A stretch of DNA of 64,000 nt from Streptococcaceae bacterium ESL0687 (GCA_029392475.1 CP113940.1:372001-436000), one strand, 5' to 3'; shown: positions 22,135 through 29,776, counted from the first letter of the stretch. Made by a program: numbers and translations. The notes: generated by a model from the sequence alone, not told the origin.

Positions 22135-22304
22135 TGTTTATTTTAAAAATAAGGAATCATCTTCATCCAGCTTTATACAAATATTCATCTAAAATTGATA
22201 TAATAGCTATAATATAGAAGATATGTGAAGTTATTTTAGATAAATAATCCTTGAAGGAGCTTATATTAATTTCTGAGTTGATTGGTCAAAATATATTTTT
22301 GGAA

Positions 22305-22333
22305 TTGACTGGCAACTTTATTAAAAATATAGT
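22305..22333 (+). promoter_or_regulatory. Promoter of the TIR gene
   Basis: TTGACT (22305-22310), 17 bases, TATAGT (22328-22333). The TIR gene is therefore probably a separate transcript from the Abi gene. In 22134-22304 I see nothing but AT-rich sequence. Confidence 0.65.
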
Positions 22334-22387
22334 TTAAGTTAAGAAGAAATTGACCTCATAGAAGAGAAAGTGGAGGAGATGGGATAG

Positions 22388-23359
22388 TTGAAGAAAAGAG
22401 TATTTATTTCTTACGCATGGGAAGAACAAACTGAGGCTGATAAAAAAGTAAAAGCATTTGTTGATGGACTGGCAATTTTTTTAAAAACTTTTGATTTGGA
22501 CGTGTTGCTTGATAGATATGAAAATCATCCGGGTTCTAATCTTGATAAATTCATGTCAGAAGGTATTGATTCCTCAAATTTTGTAATATGTGTATGTACA
22601 GAAACTTATATTAAAAAAATGAAAAATCAAAATTCAGGAGTTTATAACGAGATTACATTATTAAGTAAAATGTCAGATAGCCCTTTTATAATTCCAATTA
22701 TTGAAATAGGATATTTTATTGATTTACCAGAATTTTTTAAAGGTAAATTTGTTAGTCAATTATTTCTAAACGACTTTAGGTCTCCTGAAAATAAGTCTCC
22801 ACTATATGAATTAATAAATACCTTGATGGGTAAGAATCTATCTATTAAAGATGTGGTTCCTAAAATAAGAATCGAAAATTATTATGAATCGTCAAAAGAT
22901 TTGCAATTATACGGAGATGTAACAGAGTTAATGAGGTTTGAGAATGAGATGGAGAAGACTGTTTATTTTCAATATTCACTGGATGAAGGGAAAATTGATA
23001 TTGGAATTCCACCGATGAATTTTGCAACTGAATGGACTGAACGTGATGAAAGCAGTATCTATGTTTACAAAAATGTTCAAAAAATGTTTTATATTAATAA
23101 TTTTAAAAATTTTGAAGAAGTACACTCGCCTGGATATTTAAATGAAAATAGAGATGATTTAATGTCGATTAAGCGGGTTACTGATTTAGTGGTCGGAGAT
23201 GGTATTGTGTGGATAAATGACAGTAATCATGTTGCGATTGGTAAAATATTAGATATTAAATTTAGTAGAGAACGAGAAAATAGATCTAAAAATATAGTTA
23301 CATTTAAGTATAGAATTTTAAATCCAATTGACTTAACTGAAGATTTCAAGGAAGAATAA
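22388..23359 (+). CDS. TIR-domain protein with an unknown C-terminal half
   Basis: 323 residues from TTG 22388, with GGAGGAG at 22372-22378. The N-terminal ~130 residues are a bacterial TIR/SEFIR-type domain: RVFISYAW at 4-11, a DRYENHPGSNLDKFM loop, VICVCTETY at 66-74, and GVYNEITLL with Glu88 in the position expected of the NADase glutamate. The C-terminal half (about 165-323) has no motif I recognise and no membrane segment. Bacterial TIR proteins usually degrade NAD or make signalling nucleotides during phage infection. The gene is very AT-rich compared with its flanks. Fusion partner and trigger are unknown. Confidence 0.8.
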   Translation: MKKRVFISYAWEEQTEADKKVKAFVDGLAIFLKTFDLDVLLDRYENHPGSNLDKFMSEGIDSSNFVICVCTETYIKKMKNQNSGVYNEITLLSKMSDSPFIIPIIEIGYFIDLPEFFKGKFVSQLFLNDFRSPENKSPLYELINTLMGKNLSIKDVVPKIRIENYYESSKDLQLYGDVTELMRFENEMEKTVYFQYSLDEGKIDIGIPPMNFATEWTERDESSIYVYKNVQKMFYINNFKNFEEVHSPGYLNENRDDLMSIKRVTDLVVGDGIVWINDSNHVAIGKILDIKFSRERENRSKNIVTFKYRILNPIDLTEDFKEE

Positions 23360-23382
23360 AATTTTGTAGATATTATTTAATT

Positions 23383-23570
23383 CCCCAAATATCGGTCTCA
23401 GGTCTGATGTTCCAATTTTTGTTCTGGGGTATTATATACACATGGAAGCGGGTGATGGCTTCAAGGTTTTACTAACTTAGTCAAAACCGTGATTCAATTA
23501 TTCTCTTCCGTCGATAGTTTGTATTGACTGTCTTATTCCTAGCCTCATGTCGGGTGATATTTGGTTAGGG
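23383..23570 (+). ncRNA. Rod-like structured RNA candidate, resembling 6S RNA
   Basis: No open frame, but strong pairing potential centred on one apical hairpin. CCAAATATC (23385-23393) is complementary to GATATTTGG (23556-23564). GGT/AGG (23394-23402) can pair with CCTAGCC (23538-23544). GGAAG (23444-23448) pairs with CTTCC (23505-23509), enclosing a mostly paired arm that ends in GGTTTT (23465-23470) and AAAACC (23483-23488). The unpaired middle is about 23410-23440 opposite 23512-23530. A long rod with a central bubble and about 190 nt is the shape of 6S RNA. A TATTAT at 23371-23376 is placed for a start near 23383. No homology was checked. Confidence 0.45.
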
Positions 23571-23596
23571 TGTAAAACTTTTTTCATAAAACTCCA

Positions 23597-23675
23597 TAAG
23601 TTCTTAGAACTTATAAAAAACTCCTTAAAAATAAAAAAACTCCTAAGAAAAACCGAGACTCCACTCGGTTTTTTT
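23597..23675 (+). terminator. Hairpins and terminator after the structured RNA
   Basis: ATAAGTTC and GAACTTAT (23597-23615) form a perfect 8-bp stem. A second hairpin, AAACCGAG (23650-23657) with CTCGGTTT (23664-23671), is followed by a T run and works as a terminator in either direction. ACTCC occurs four times in 23590-23662. Confidence 0.65.
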
Positions 23676-23804
23676 CCTGTTTATGAATACTTTTAGATTT
23701 TATGTATTTTCTGTTTAATTTTTATTCCCAGATAACCCGTTGTCCATTCTGTCATCCAAAACAAGTTTTGGGACAGAAGTGGCACTCGTTTTTTTCCTGT
23801 TTAT
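23662..23804. repeat. Direct repeat pair of 22-23 bp
   Basis: CACTCGG, seven T, CCTGTTTAT at 23662-23684 recurs at 23783-23804 with one G missing. The copies lie 121 bp apart and bracket the inverted repeat at 23749-23776. No transposase frame is present. Confidence 0.75.
23749..23776. repeat. Inverted repeat (12-bp interrupted stem)
   Basis: CTGTC, then CCAAAAC, pairs with GTTTTGG, then GACAG, across an AA loop with a 2-base bulge. It has no T run, so it is not a normal terminator; it looks like a small mobile-element remnant or RNA stem. Confidence 0.6.
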
Positions 23805-23823
23805 ATTAAACTTTCATCCCAAC

Positions 23824-23845
23824 AAAAAAAGAAGGGCTGGCCTTC
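23824..23845 (-). terminator. Terminator of the thioredoxin-fold gene
   Basis: GAAGG (23831-23835) and CCTTC (23841-23845) with the A run at 23824-23830 giving a T tail on the minus strand. Confidence 0.75.
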
Positions 23846-23850
23846 TCTTT

Positions 23851-24363
23851 TTATGATCTGATATATTCTTCAAGGGTTTCCTTGTCGATGTTTTCGTCAA
23901 AGATGTAGTCGTCCATGATGACTGTTGGAACAAAGAAGACATTTGCTTCTTGGGCTTCCTTGACAATGCTTGCAGCATCTCTTTTGTCGTCGTGGTAGCT
24001 TAGACCGAGTTCATTTTTTGCGAATTCAGCGATTCCTTCGTCATCTAATGGTTCCCAGGCTTCTTGGCTTGAAAAAACTTTTGCGATATCACGAAGAGCT
24101 TTTTCAGGATCAAGAGGATCAATAAAAGCGTGCATGATATTTCCTTTGACCAAATGTCCCTTTTGCTTGTCAAAGAGCTTGATTAGACGTCTAACTCGTC
24201 CCTCTTCAACCTCTTTTTTTAGGAAGTTCTCAGATTCTTCAAACCACAGTCTGCTGAAAGGACAAGCCAGGTTTATGAATTCCTTCATAAGTTTACCTTC
24301 TTCTCCAATATGAATACCATTAACTGAGTTGGTTTTATCTACCCTGATTTCGCTTGTGTCCAT
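23851..24363 (-). CDS. DsbA/thioredoxin-fold protein with a CxxS active site
   Basis: 170-residue cytoplasmic protein (no signal peptide) of the DsbA-like thioredoxin group common in streptococci. FINLACPFSRLWFEESE places a single cysteine, Cys34, in a CPFS site. The cis-proline segment is FFVPTVI near the C-terminus, then a YIFDE strand. Streptococcal homologues as I remember them keep a CxxC; here the second cysteine is serine, which suggests a monothiol reductase or a non-redox role. AAAGGAG precedes the ATG. Own terminator. Confidence 0.75.
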   Translation of the reverse strand: MDTSEIRVDKTNSVNGIHIGEEGKLMKEFINLACPFSRLWFEESENFLKKEVEEGRVRRLIKLFDKQKGHLVKGNIMHAFIDPLDPEKALRDIAKVFSSQEAWEPLDDEGIAEFAKNELGLSYHDDKRDAASIVKEAQEANVFFVPTVIMDDYIFDENIDKETLEEYIRS

Positions 24364-24479
24364 CTTGTTACTCCTTTATTCTATTTTTTTATAATTTTAC
24401 CACGAATTAATTTTTTCAGCAATTAAGAGACCTAGGCTTAAGCCCTTTCTTACTTTTTTATGACTTTCTTGAAAATGAA

Positions 24480-24508
24480 GTGAAAATAGTAACAAGATAT
24501 GATATACT
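24480..24508 (+). promoter_or_regulatory. pnuC promoter
   Basis: GTGAAA (24480-24485), 17 bases, TATACT (24503-24508) with extended TGA. Predicted start near 24515. Confidence 0.65.
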
Positions 24509-24517
24509 AGCCAAGGC

Positions 24518-24579
24518 GAGAATCTAAGTTTAGGTTCTCAAAATAGGGTTGATTTGGATTCAACCATAAAAATAGGAGA
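24518..24579 (+). promoter_or_regulatory. Structured pnuC leader, possible riboswitch
   Basis: Hairpin 1 pairs GAGAATCTA (24518-24526) with TAGGTTCTC (24531-24539). Hairpin 2 pairs GGTTGA (24547-24552) with TCAACC (24560-24565). The ribosome-binding site AGGAGA (24574-24579) follows 8 bases later. Two hairpins in a 70-base leader of a nicotinamide riboside transporter gene suggest a translational riboswitch. NAD+-II riboswitches are known upstream of pnuC in streptococci, but I could not match that consensus. Confidence 0.45.
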
Positions 24580-24586
24580 TTTTATT

Positions 24587-25447
24587 TTGAGTTATGTAGG
24601 AAAAAGCTGGACAAATTTTGTAAATCTTGTTCAGGAAAAGTTTAAGGCGCTAGGTGCCCAGGCACGTATTTTGCCAAAGAATCTAAAGATGATTTTTGAT
24701 AAAGCCCGCAAGCTTGGGTTTGTAGGTCTTATCAAGTTAGTCTTTGCGGACATCTTTTTAGGTCGCAGCCTGCTCGGTTGGCTTTATTTGATTGCCCTTT
24801 GTTCGGTTCAAATCATTGCCTACATCTTGCGTCCTGACTCACTTATGGGGATGATTGCAGGTCTTACAGGAATTATCTGCGTTATCTTTGTTAACGAGAA
24901 AAGAGCCAGTAACTACCTTTTCGGTTTTATCAATGCCTTAATTTACTTTGATATGAGCCTGCAGTCAAACTTTTATGGTGAGGTTCTAACAACAAGCTTC
25001 TTTACTATTATGCAGCCGATTGGGCTTTATATGTGGCTTGTGGCTGATCTTAAACCGCATGATGATTTTGAAGAGGCGCCCCTTGCTAACAAGTTGAGCC
25101 TTGCTGGTTGGTTGAAGAGTCTGGTTCTGATTTTCTTTGTTTGGCTTGGTATGGGTTACGCCAATAAGTCAATCGGAGCAAGTCGTCCTTTCAGGGATAG
25201 TGTGGCAGTAGGAAGCAATGTTACAGGTCAGGTCCTTATGAGCGGGGGATATGCTGAGCAGTGGATTTTCTGGGGTCTAACTAATATCTTTTCAATCTAT
25301 CTTTGGTGGGGTCAATCCTTTGAGATTGTCATCATGTTCTGGGTTTACCTACTAAATAGTATCGTTGGTTGGGTCAACTGGACCATGGACGTCAAACACC
25401 TTAAAGGACGCCCAGTAAACGAAGTTGTAAAAGGCCTTTTTTCATAG
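24587..25447 (+). CDS. pnuC: Nicotinamide riboside transporter PnuC
   Basis: 286-residue membrane protein with about seven or eight helices and the family C-terminal signature IYLWWGQS and NSIVGWVNW. It brings nicotinamide riboside into the cell for NAD synthesis. The start is TTG 24587, with AGGAGA at 7-base spacing. The longer frame from 24554 would begin inside the second leader hairpin. A long N-terminal helical extension (about 1-60) precedes the first membrane span. It is close to the coiled-coil gene downstream (26 bases). Confidence 0.85.
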   Translation: MSYVGKSWTNFVNLVQEKFKALGAQARILPKNLKMIFDKARKLGFVGLIKLVFADIFLGRSLLGWLYLIALCSVQIIAYILRPDSLMGMIAGLTGIICVIFVNEKRASNYLFGFINALIYFDMSLQSNFYGEVLTTSFFTIMQPIGLYMWLVADLKPHDDFEEAPLANKLSLAGWLKSLVLIFFVWLGMGYANKSIGASRPFRDSVAVGSNVTGQVLMSGGYAEQWIFWGLTNIFSIYLWWGQSFEIVIMFWVYLLNSIVGWVNWTMDVKHLKGRPVNEVVKGLFS

Positions 25448-25473
25448 GAATTATTTTAGGAGTAGAGTAAAGT

Positions 25474-26100
25474 ATGAAGAAAAAATGGAGTAGCTTAAGT
25501 AAGTGGAAAAGAATTAGTATCTTAGTTGCCCTTCTTTTTGCGACAGTTGTTATAGTTCCAAGTTGTAGTTCAAGTGAATCGACTGCGAGTAAACGGATTT
25601 TAGAATTAAAATCTGAGTTAAAGAAAGTATCGCAAGAAAAAGATGAGGCTGTAAAAAGTGCCCAGGCGGCAGAGAAAAGAGCTACTGAAGCTGAAAACAA
25701 GCTGAAAGAAGCTGAGGACGCCAAAAAGGCTGAAGAAGCTAAAAAAGTTGAAGAAGCCAAAAAGGCCGAAGAAGCCAAGAAGGCTGAAGAAGCCAAGAAG
25801 GCTGAAGAAGCCAAGAAGGCTGAAGAAGCCAAGAAGGCTGAAGAAGCCAAAAAGGCCGAAGAAGCCAAGAAGGCTGAAGAAGCTAAAAAGGCTGAAGAAG
25901 CAAGACAAGCTGAAGAAGCGAGGCAAGCTCAAGAAGCCGCTGCAGCTCAGGCAGCTCAAGTACAACCCCAAACTCAGTCTCAGACCCAGGTTCCAGCCTC
26001 GGCAGGAGGTTATACAAAGGATGCCAAAGGTAGATGGCATAGATCAAATGGACAATACGCTTCAAAAGCTGAAATCGCAGCAGCAGGCCTAGCCTGGTAA
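25474..26100 (+). CDS. Cell-envelope coiled-coil protein with KKAEEA repeats
   Basis: 208 residues. A basic N-terminus and one hydrophobic segment (about 13-30) end in VPSCSSS, a poor lipobox candidate or an anchor. A charged coiled coil (40-155) follows, including twelve tandem hexapeptides of AKKAEE type. Then a Gln-rich linker leads to a C-terminal GRWHRSNGQYASKAEI motif seen at the ends of other Firmicutes proteins. I infer an envelope-anchored stalk displaying or tethering the C-terminal motif. Function unknown. A terminator follows. Confidence 0.75.
   Translation: MKKKWSSLSKWKRISILVALLFATVVIVPSCSSSESTASKRILELKSELKKVSQEKDEAVKSAQAAEKRATEAENKLKEAEDAKKAEEAKKVEEAKKAEEAKKAEEAKKAEEAKKAEEAKKAEEAKKAEEAKKAEEAKKAEEARQAEEARQAQEAAAAQAAQVQPQTQSQTQVPASAGGYTKDAKGRWHRSNGQYASKAEIAAAGLAW
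25720..25935 (+). repeat. Twelve tandem 18-bp coding repeats
   Basis: Twelve in-frame 18-base units coding AKKAEE or close variants; the central ones are identical or nearly so (GCCAAGAAGGCTGAAGAA). Such near-identical units change copy number easily by slippage. Confidence 0.9.
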
Positions 26101-26126
26101 AAAAAGCCATCTTAGATGGCTTTTTT
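26101..26126 (+). terminator. Terminator after the coiled-coil gene
   Basis: AAAAAGCCATC with GATGGCTTTTTT around a TTA loop. Confidence 0.9.
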
Positions 26127-26171
26127 GCTGGTGAAATTCTTGTAAATTTACTAGCAAAAAGTTGATAATTC

Positions 26172-26180
26172 TGCTATAAT
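26172..26180 (+). promoter_or_regulatory. tRNA-Arg promoter (extended -10)
   Basis: TGCTATAAT, a consensus extended -10 about 12 bases before the expected transcript start; no clear -35. Confidence 0.65.
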
Positions 26181-26198
26181 TATTTCTTGTAGTGGTTG

Positions 26199-26270
26199 GA
26201 CCCCTTAGTTAAATGGATATAACAAGTTCCTCCTAAGAATTAGTTGCTGGTTCGATTCCGGCAGGGGTCA
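26199..26270 (+). tRNA. tRNA-Arg (anticodon CCT)
   Basis: Acceptor stem GACCCCT with AGGGGTC, D arm GTTA/TAAC, anticodon arm AGTTC/GAATT with loop CTCCTAA and anticodon CCT at 26232-26234. Variable loop AGTT and T arm GCTGG-TTCGATT-CCGGC. The discriminator is A and CCA is not encoded. It reads AGG codons. Confidence 0.93.
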
Positions 26271-26295
26271 TTTTTGAAGACTTAAAGAAAATTTA

Positions 26296-26340
26296 AAAAC
26301 TGTCAAATCCTTAAAATAAAAGGGTTTAGGCAGTTTTTTT
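26296..26340 (+). terminator. tRNA-Arg terminator
   Basis: AAACTG...AAATCC pairs with GGGTTT...CAGTTT, then a T run. From 26341 to 26506 I see only AT-rich sequence. Confidence 0.75.
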
Positions 26341-26506
26341 ATTTGTATAAATTTATTTGAAAAAATATTTTTTTTGACCAATTATTTGTCATGATAATAG
26401 TTAATAAAGTTTTGTATATAGTTTAGTGCATTGAATTTATTTTTATTATGAATTATAATGGCTCTTATGAATCAATAGTTGTTTTAATTTTTGAATTTTA
26501 TATTTG

Positions 26507-26535
26507 TTGACTATATTAGATGACTCACTTATGAT
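26507..26535 (+). promoter_or_regulatory. Adhesin promoter
   Basis: TTGACT (26507-26512), 17 bases, TATGAT (26530-26535); about 48 bases of leader before AGGAG and ATG. Confidence 0.65.
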
Positions 26536-26589
26536 GCATCACAAAAAATTTTAAGCAACTATTATATTATAGTTTGTTAGGAGTTGAAA

Positions 26590-29055
26590 ATGGATATTTT
26601 GCAAAAAGAAGATTTTAAAATTTTGAGCAAATTAAATAAAAAGAGAGCTGCTATAGCTTTGATTTCTTTTACATCGTTTTTATGTTGTAGTAGCTATAAT
26701 GTTACTACGGTAATGGGGGACTCAAGTGTGAGTAGTCCAACAATTGTTATGCCTGATACAGGAGAGATTACTGATATCAAAGTCCTAATTGGTGTAAATA
26801 ATAGTGTAATGAGTTCCGGAGACTCTATTCAATTACCTGGGCAGAATTTTCAGATCAGCTCAATTAAATTATCGTTTATGTTAACTCAAAAAGGAACTTT
26901 AAAACCAAATACAGTTCTAAGGATTCCGGTATCTTTAACCAATAATTCTAACCCATTACCTAAGACATTATTAAGTTCTGGGGGAATACTTAATATTTTG
27001 GACGATAATATGAATGTAGGTACTATACAGTATGTGTCAGAAGATAGATTTGGTAACTCTGGATACTACAAGATAGTTTTATCCAGTGAGTTCGAATTGG
27101 AGGATGGAGAATCTGCTTCTGTATCAGTTAATTTTTCCCCGTCTAGCTCTTCTTTTATTACTGCTTTTAATAGCACAGAACCTATAATTTTAACTATAGA
27201 TAGAAGTGCATTTTCTTTTGTTCCTAAAAGGAGAATATATGAAAAAGATAGTGGATGGTATAATACAAATGATTTTGCATACAGTCCCAGTGCAAGTCAA
27301 ATTAATATCGGTACAGCAATTAAAGATCCTGATTATCTAAATAATGCCCTATCGCTTTCAGCTGATACAAATTCAGATACAGGTATTCCTGATGGAGATG
27401 TGATAAATATTGAGAGGGTAACTGTTAAAGGATCACCTGTAATTGGAATTTCTATTGATGATTATTTAGGAAATCATACTTTAAAACTCAGTGAAGATGG
27501 TACTTATCTGATTAAAAATGATAATTCAGGAGATGTGAATTTTCCAATTGGAACAGGTGTTACAAATCTTATTACCTTACCTAGCGGGTTGTCAGATGAG
27601 GCTATATTGGAGGCATTGCATCAAAGCGGGAAAAATAGTGGAGCTATTATTGATGAGGGGAACGGACATTATATAATTGCTTACAATTTTGGAAGATTGA
27701 TTGGTCCAGGGGCCTATACATATCACGATTTATTTCCAAATGATGACGGTGCAACCATATCTAATAACCTTCAGGAAGTAAAGAGGAGTGAGTCAGTTAC
27801 AGAAGACCTAAATAAAAAGTTATCTAGTCTCTATGCTTTTCATAGTTCGGAGTTACAAACATCGATTAATTTTAGTGACTCTAGTATATCAAATAGTATT
27901 TCAGGAGTTGGAACACAATATGATGTAAACGATACTAGTATAATTAAGATTAATGTTTCAAATTATAACTCTAATACAACACCATCTAGTGCCCGTTCTG
28001 AGGATCAGAGTAAGATAACTGTTCATTATGTTGATGAAGATGGTAAAGAGTTAGCCCTACAGTCTTATTCTTACGGGTATCCTATGGAATATGGAGGTAT
28101 TGAAGCATCACTAAATTATTTGGCAGATAAAAAGGCAATCCCTGGTTATACTCTTGTTACTACTAGCAGTCCCATTTCAGAAATTTCAGGAATTCAATTA
28201 ACTAATTCTGAGTCAATACCATTTCTTGAGAATGATCAGGTATATTACTATGTGTACAAAAAGGATGAACCGATAATTACAACTGAGTCAAGTACAGTTA
28301 ATGAAACGATTCACTACCAATTTCTAGATGGATCCCAAGCGGCTAATACTTACACAAGAGGGATAACTTTCATACGTTCAGTCTCAATAGATGCGGTTAC
28401 AGGTGAAAAAAATTATGGCTCGTGGAGTCCTGATCAAAGTTTTATACCAGTTGTAAGTCCAATTTTGAAAGGTTATACTGCAGATAAAACAGAAATTAAT
28501 TCTGAAACGGTTAGCGGTTATTCAAATGATTTGGCCTACACAGTAGTTTATACTAAGGACGATCCGATTATGACTACTGAATCAAAAACAGTAAAAGAAA
28601 CCATCCAATATAAATATTCAGATGGAAGTCAAGCATCTATGACTTATACCAAAGTTTTGACTTTTACTCGCTCAGTTTCGATAGATGAAACAAGTGGTGA
28701 AAAAACTTACGGGCAATGGAGTGAGGATCAAGCCTTTGATTATGTGGAAAGTCCTAAGCTTGAAGGATATACTGCGGATAAGACATCGATTGCCTCTCAG
28801 GTAGTAAGTGGAGATTCAAGTGATTTAAACTATATTGTTACTTATACAAGGAATTCAGTACCTAGTTTAAACAATGACAAATTGGGTACACCCGAAGCAG
28901 ATCCAAGGTATGTATCTGCGGACTTACCAGAGACAGGTATTAATACAGCCAGTGAAAACAGCAGAATAATTGTAATAGTTTCTGCACCTGCGGCTTTGTT
29001 AGTCATGTTGTTCGTCTATATGCACACCAAAAAGAAAAATGAGAGTGATAAATAA
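26590..29055 (+). CDS. LPXTG-anchored mucin-binding-type adhesin
   Basis: 821 residues from ATG 26590, which has AGGAG at 6-base spacing (a TTG at 26584 has none). A signal peptide spans about 1-45. The large N-terminal region (to about 470) is of unknown fold. A MucBP-like unit starts at ITVHYVDEDGKEL, then come two ~95-residue Muc_B2-like repeats, each with an ETI(H/Q)Y start, a TRSVSID segment and a GYTADKT end. The wall-sorting signal is LPETG, a hydrophobic stretch and a KKK tail. It is expected to be linked to peptidoglycan by sortase A and to bind host or plant glycans. AT-rich relative to flanks and next to a tRNA gene, suggesting acquisition. Confidence 0.88.
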   Translation: MDILQKEDFKILSKLNKKRAAIALISFTSFLCCSSYNVTTVMGDSSVSSPTIVMPDTGEITDIKVLIGVNNSVMSSGDSIQLPGQNFQISSIKLSFMLTQKGTLKPNTVLRIPVSLTNNSNPLPKTLLSSGGILNILDDNMNVGTIQYVSEDRFGNSGYYKIVLSSEFELEDGESASVSVNFSPSSSSFITAFNSTEPIILTIDRSAFSFVPKRRIYEKDSGWYNTNDFAYSPSASQINIGTAIKDPDYLNNALSLSADTNSDTGIPDGDVINIERVTVKGSPVIGISIDDYLGNHTLKLSEDGTYLIKNDNSGDVNFPIGTGVTNLITLPSGLSDEAILEALHQSGKNSGAIIDEGNGHYIIAYNFGRLIGPGAYTYHDLFPNDDGATISNNLQEVKRSESVTEDLNKKLSSLYAFHSSELQTSINFSDSSISNSISGVGTQYDVNDTSIIKINVSNYNSNTTPSSARSEDQSKITVHYVDEDGKELALQSYSYGYPMEYGGIEASLNYLADKKAIPGYTLVTTSSPISEISGIQLTNSESIPFLENDQVYYYVYKKDEPIITTESSTVNETIHYQFLDGSQAANTYTRGITFIRSVSIDAVTGEKNYGSWSPDQSFIPVVSPILKGYTADKTEINSETVSGYSNDLAYTVVYTKDDPIMTTESKTVKETIQYKYSDGSQASMTYTKVLTFTRSVSIDETSGEKTYGQWSEDQAFDYVESPKLEGYTADKTSIASQVVSGDSSDLNYIVTYTRNSVPSLNNDKLGTPEADPRYVSADLPETGINTASENSRIIVIVSAPAALLVMLFVYMHTKKKNESDK

Positions 29056-29068
29056 TTTTTCTTAGAGT

Positions 29069-29106
29069 AACCTAGTAGTTTTACCAAACCTACTAGGTTT
29101 TTTATT
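29069..29106 (+). terminator. Adhesin terminator
   Basis: AACCTAGTAG (29069-29078) pairs with CTACTAGGTT (29090-29099), then a T run. Confidence 0.88.
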
Positions 29107-29205
29107 ATTATGCGGCTTAAATTAATTTTTGTTACAGCTAATAATTGTTTAAACCATTAAAAAAATATACAATTTGTAGGAGTATAAAAATATGAGGGAG
29201 ATAGT

Positions 29206-29772
29206 ATGGCTGCAAAGATAGATAATTTTTCCGCTGAGGAATCAAAGATTGATGGTTTAAAAATCATAAAAACCAAAACTGCAAAAGATGAAAGAGGGAC
29301 GGTCAGAGAGCTTTACAGGGCAAGTGCCTATTCTGAGGTTTTACCTGAGACCATAAGACCCTGGCAGCAGATTAATCTAACAAGGACTAAAAAAGGTGCT
29401 ATTCGTGGACTCCACGGGGAAGCCATGGCTAAATTGGTTACAGTAGCTTACGGTAGTGCCTTTGGGGTATATGTTGATACAAGACCAGCCAGTAAGACTC
29501 TTGGACAGGTTGTAACGGTTGAGCTTAAGCCAGGTGTACAAGTTTTTGTGCCCCAGGGTGTTTGTAATGGATTCCAAGCCCTAGATGATGAGACAGAATA
29601 CCTGTACTTTTTTGATAATGAATGGAAGCCAGGAATGGCAGGTGTTGCCCTAACTCCCCTGGACAAGGACTTAAATATTGACTGGCCCATTCCAGTTTCA
29701 ACAGATAATTTTGATCAGGTTTCAGAAAAGGACTTCAATGCTCCGACCTTGAAGGAAGTTTTAGGTAAGTAA
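29206..29772 (+). CDS. dTDP-4-dehydrorhamnose 3,5-epimerase-like cupin
   Basis: 188 residues of the RmlC cupin family: RGLHGE with the catalytic His, a YVDTRPASKTLG segment, VFVPQGVCNGFQAL and YLYFFDNEW. Homologues make dTDP-rhamnose precursors or related deoxysugars. The gene stands alone with its own terminator, away from rmlA, rmlB and rmlD, so its sugar product is uncertain. GGGAG lies before ATG 29206. I give no gene symbol because rmlC proper is usually in the rml cluster. Confidence 0.8.
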   Translation: MAAKIDNFSAEESKIDGLKIIKTKTAKDERGTVRELYRASAYSEVLPETIRPWQQINLTRTKKGAIRGLHGEAMAKLVTVAYGSAFGVYVDTRPASKTLGQVVTVELKPGVQVFVPQGVCNGFQALDDETEYLYFFDNEWKPGMAGVALTPLDKDLNIDWPIPVSTDNFDQVSEKDFNAPTLKEVLGK

Positions 29773-29776
29773 TAGC

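Noticed and set aside
23401-23580. RNase P, tmRNA or SRP RNA as the identity of the structured region
   Set aside because: None of the conserved segments of those RNAs that I know could be found.
23360-23850. Insertion sequence remnant
   Set aside because: No transposase-like frame on either strand; only short repeats and hairpins.
25720-25935. Tandem repeats that might be read as a CRISPR array
   Set aside because: The units are contiguous, without spacers, and code for AKKAEE in frame.
25618-26040. Long open frames on the opposite strand and in the other frame of the coiled-coil gene
   Set aside because: They arise from the repetitive codons; no ribosome-binding sites, and low-complexity Leu/Phe or Arg/Lys products.
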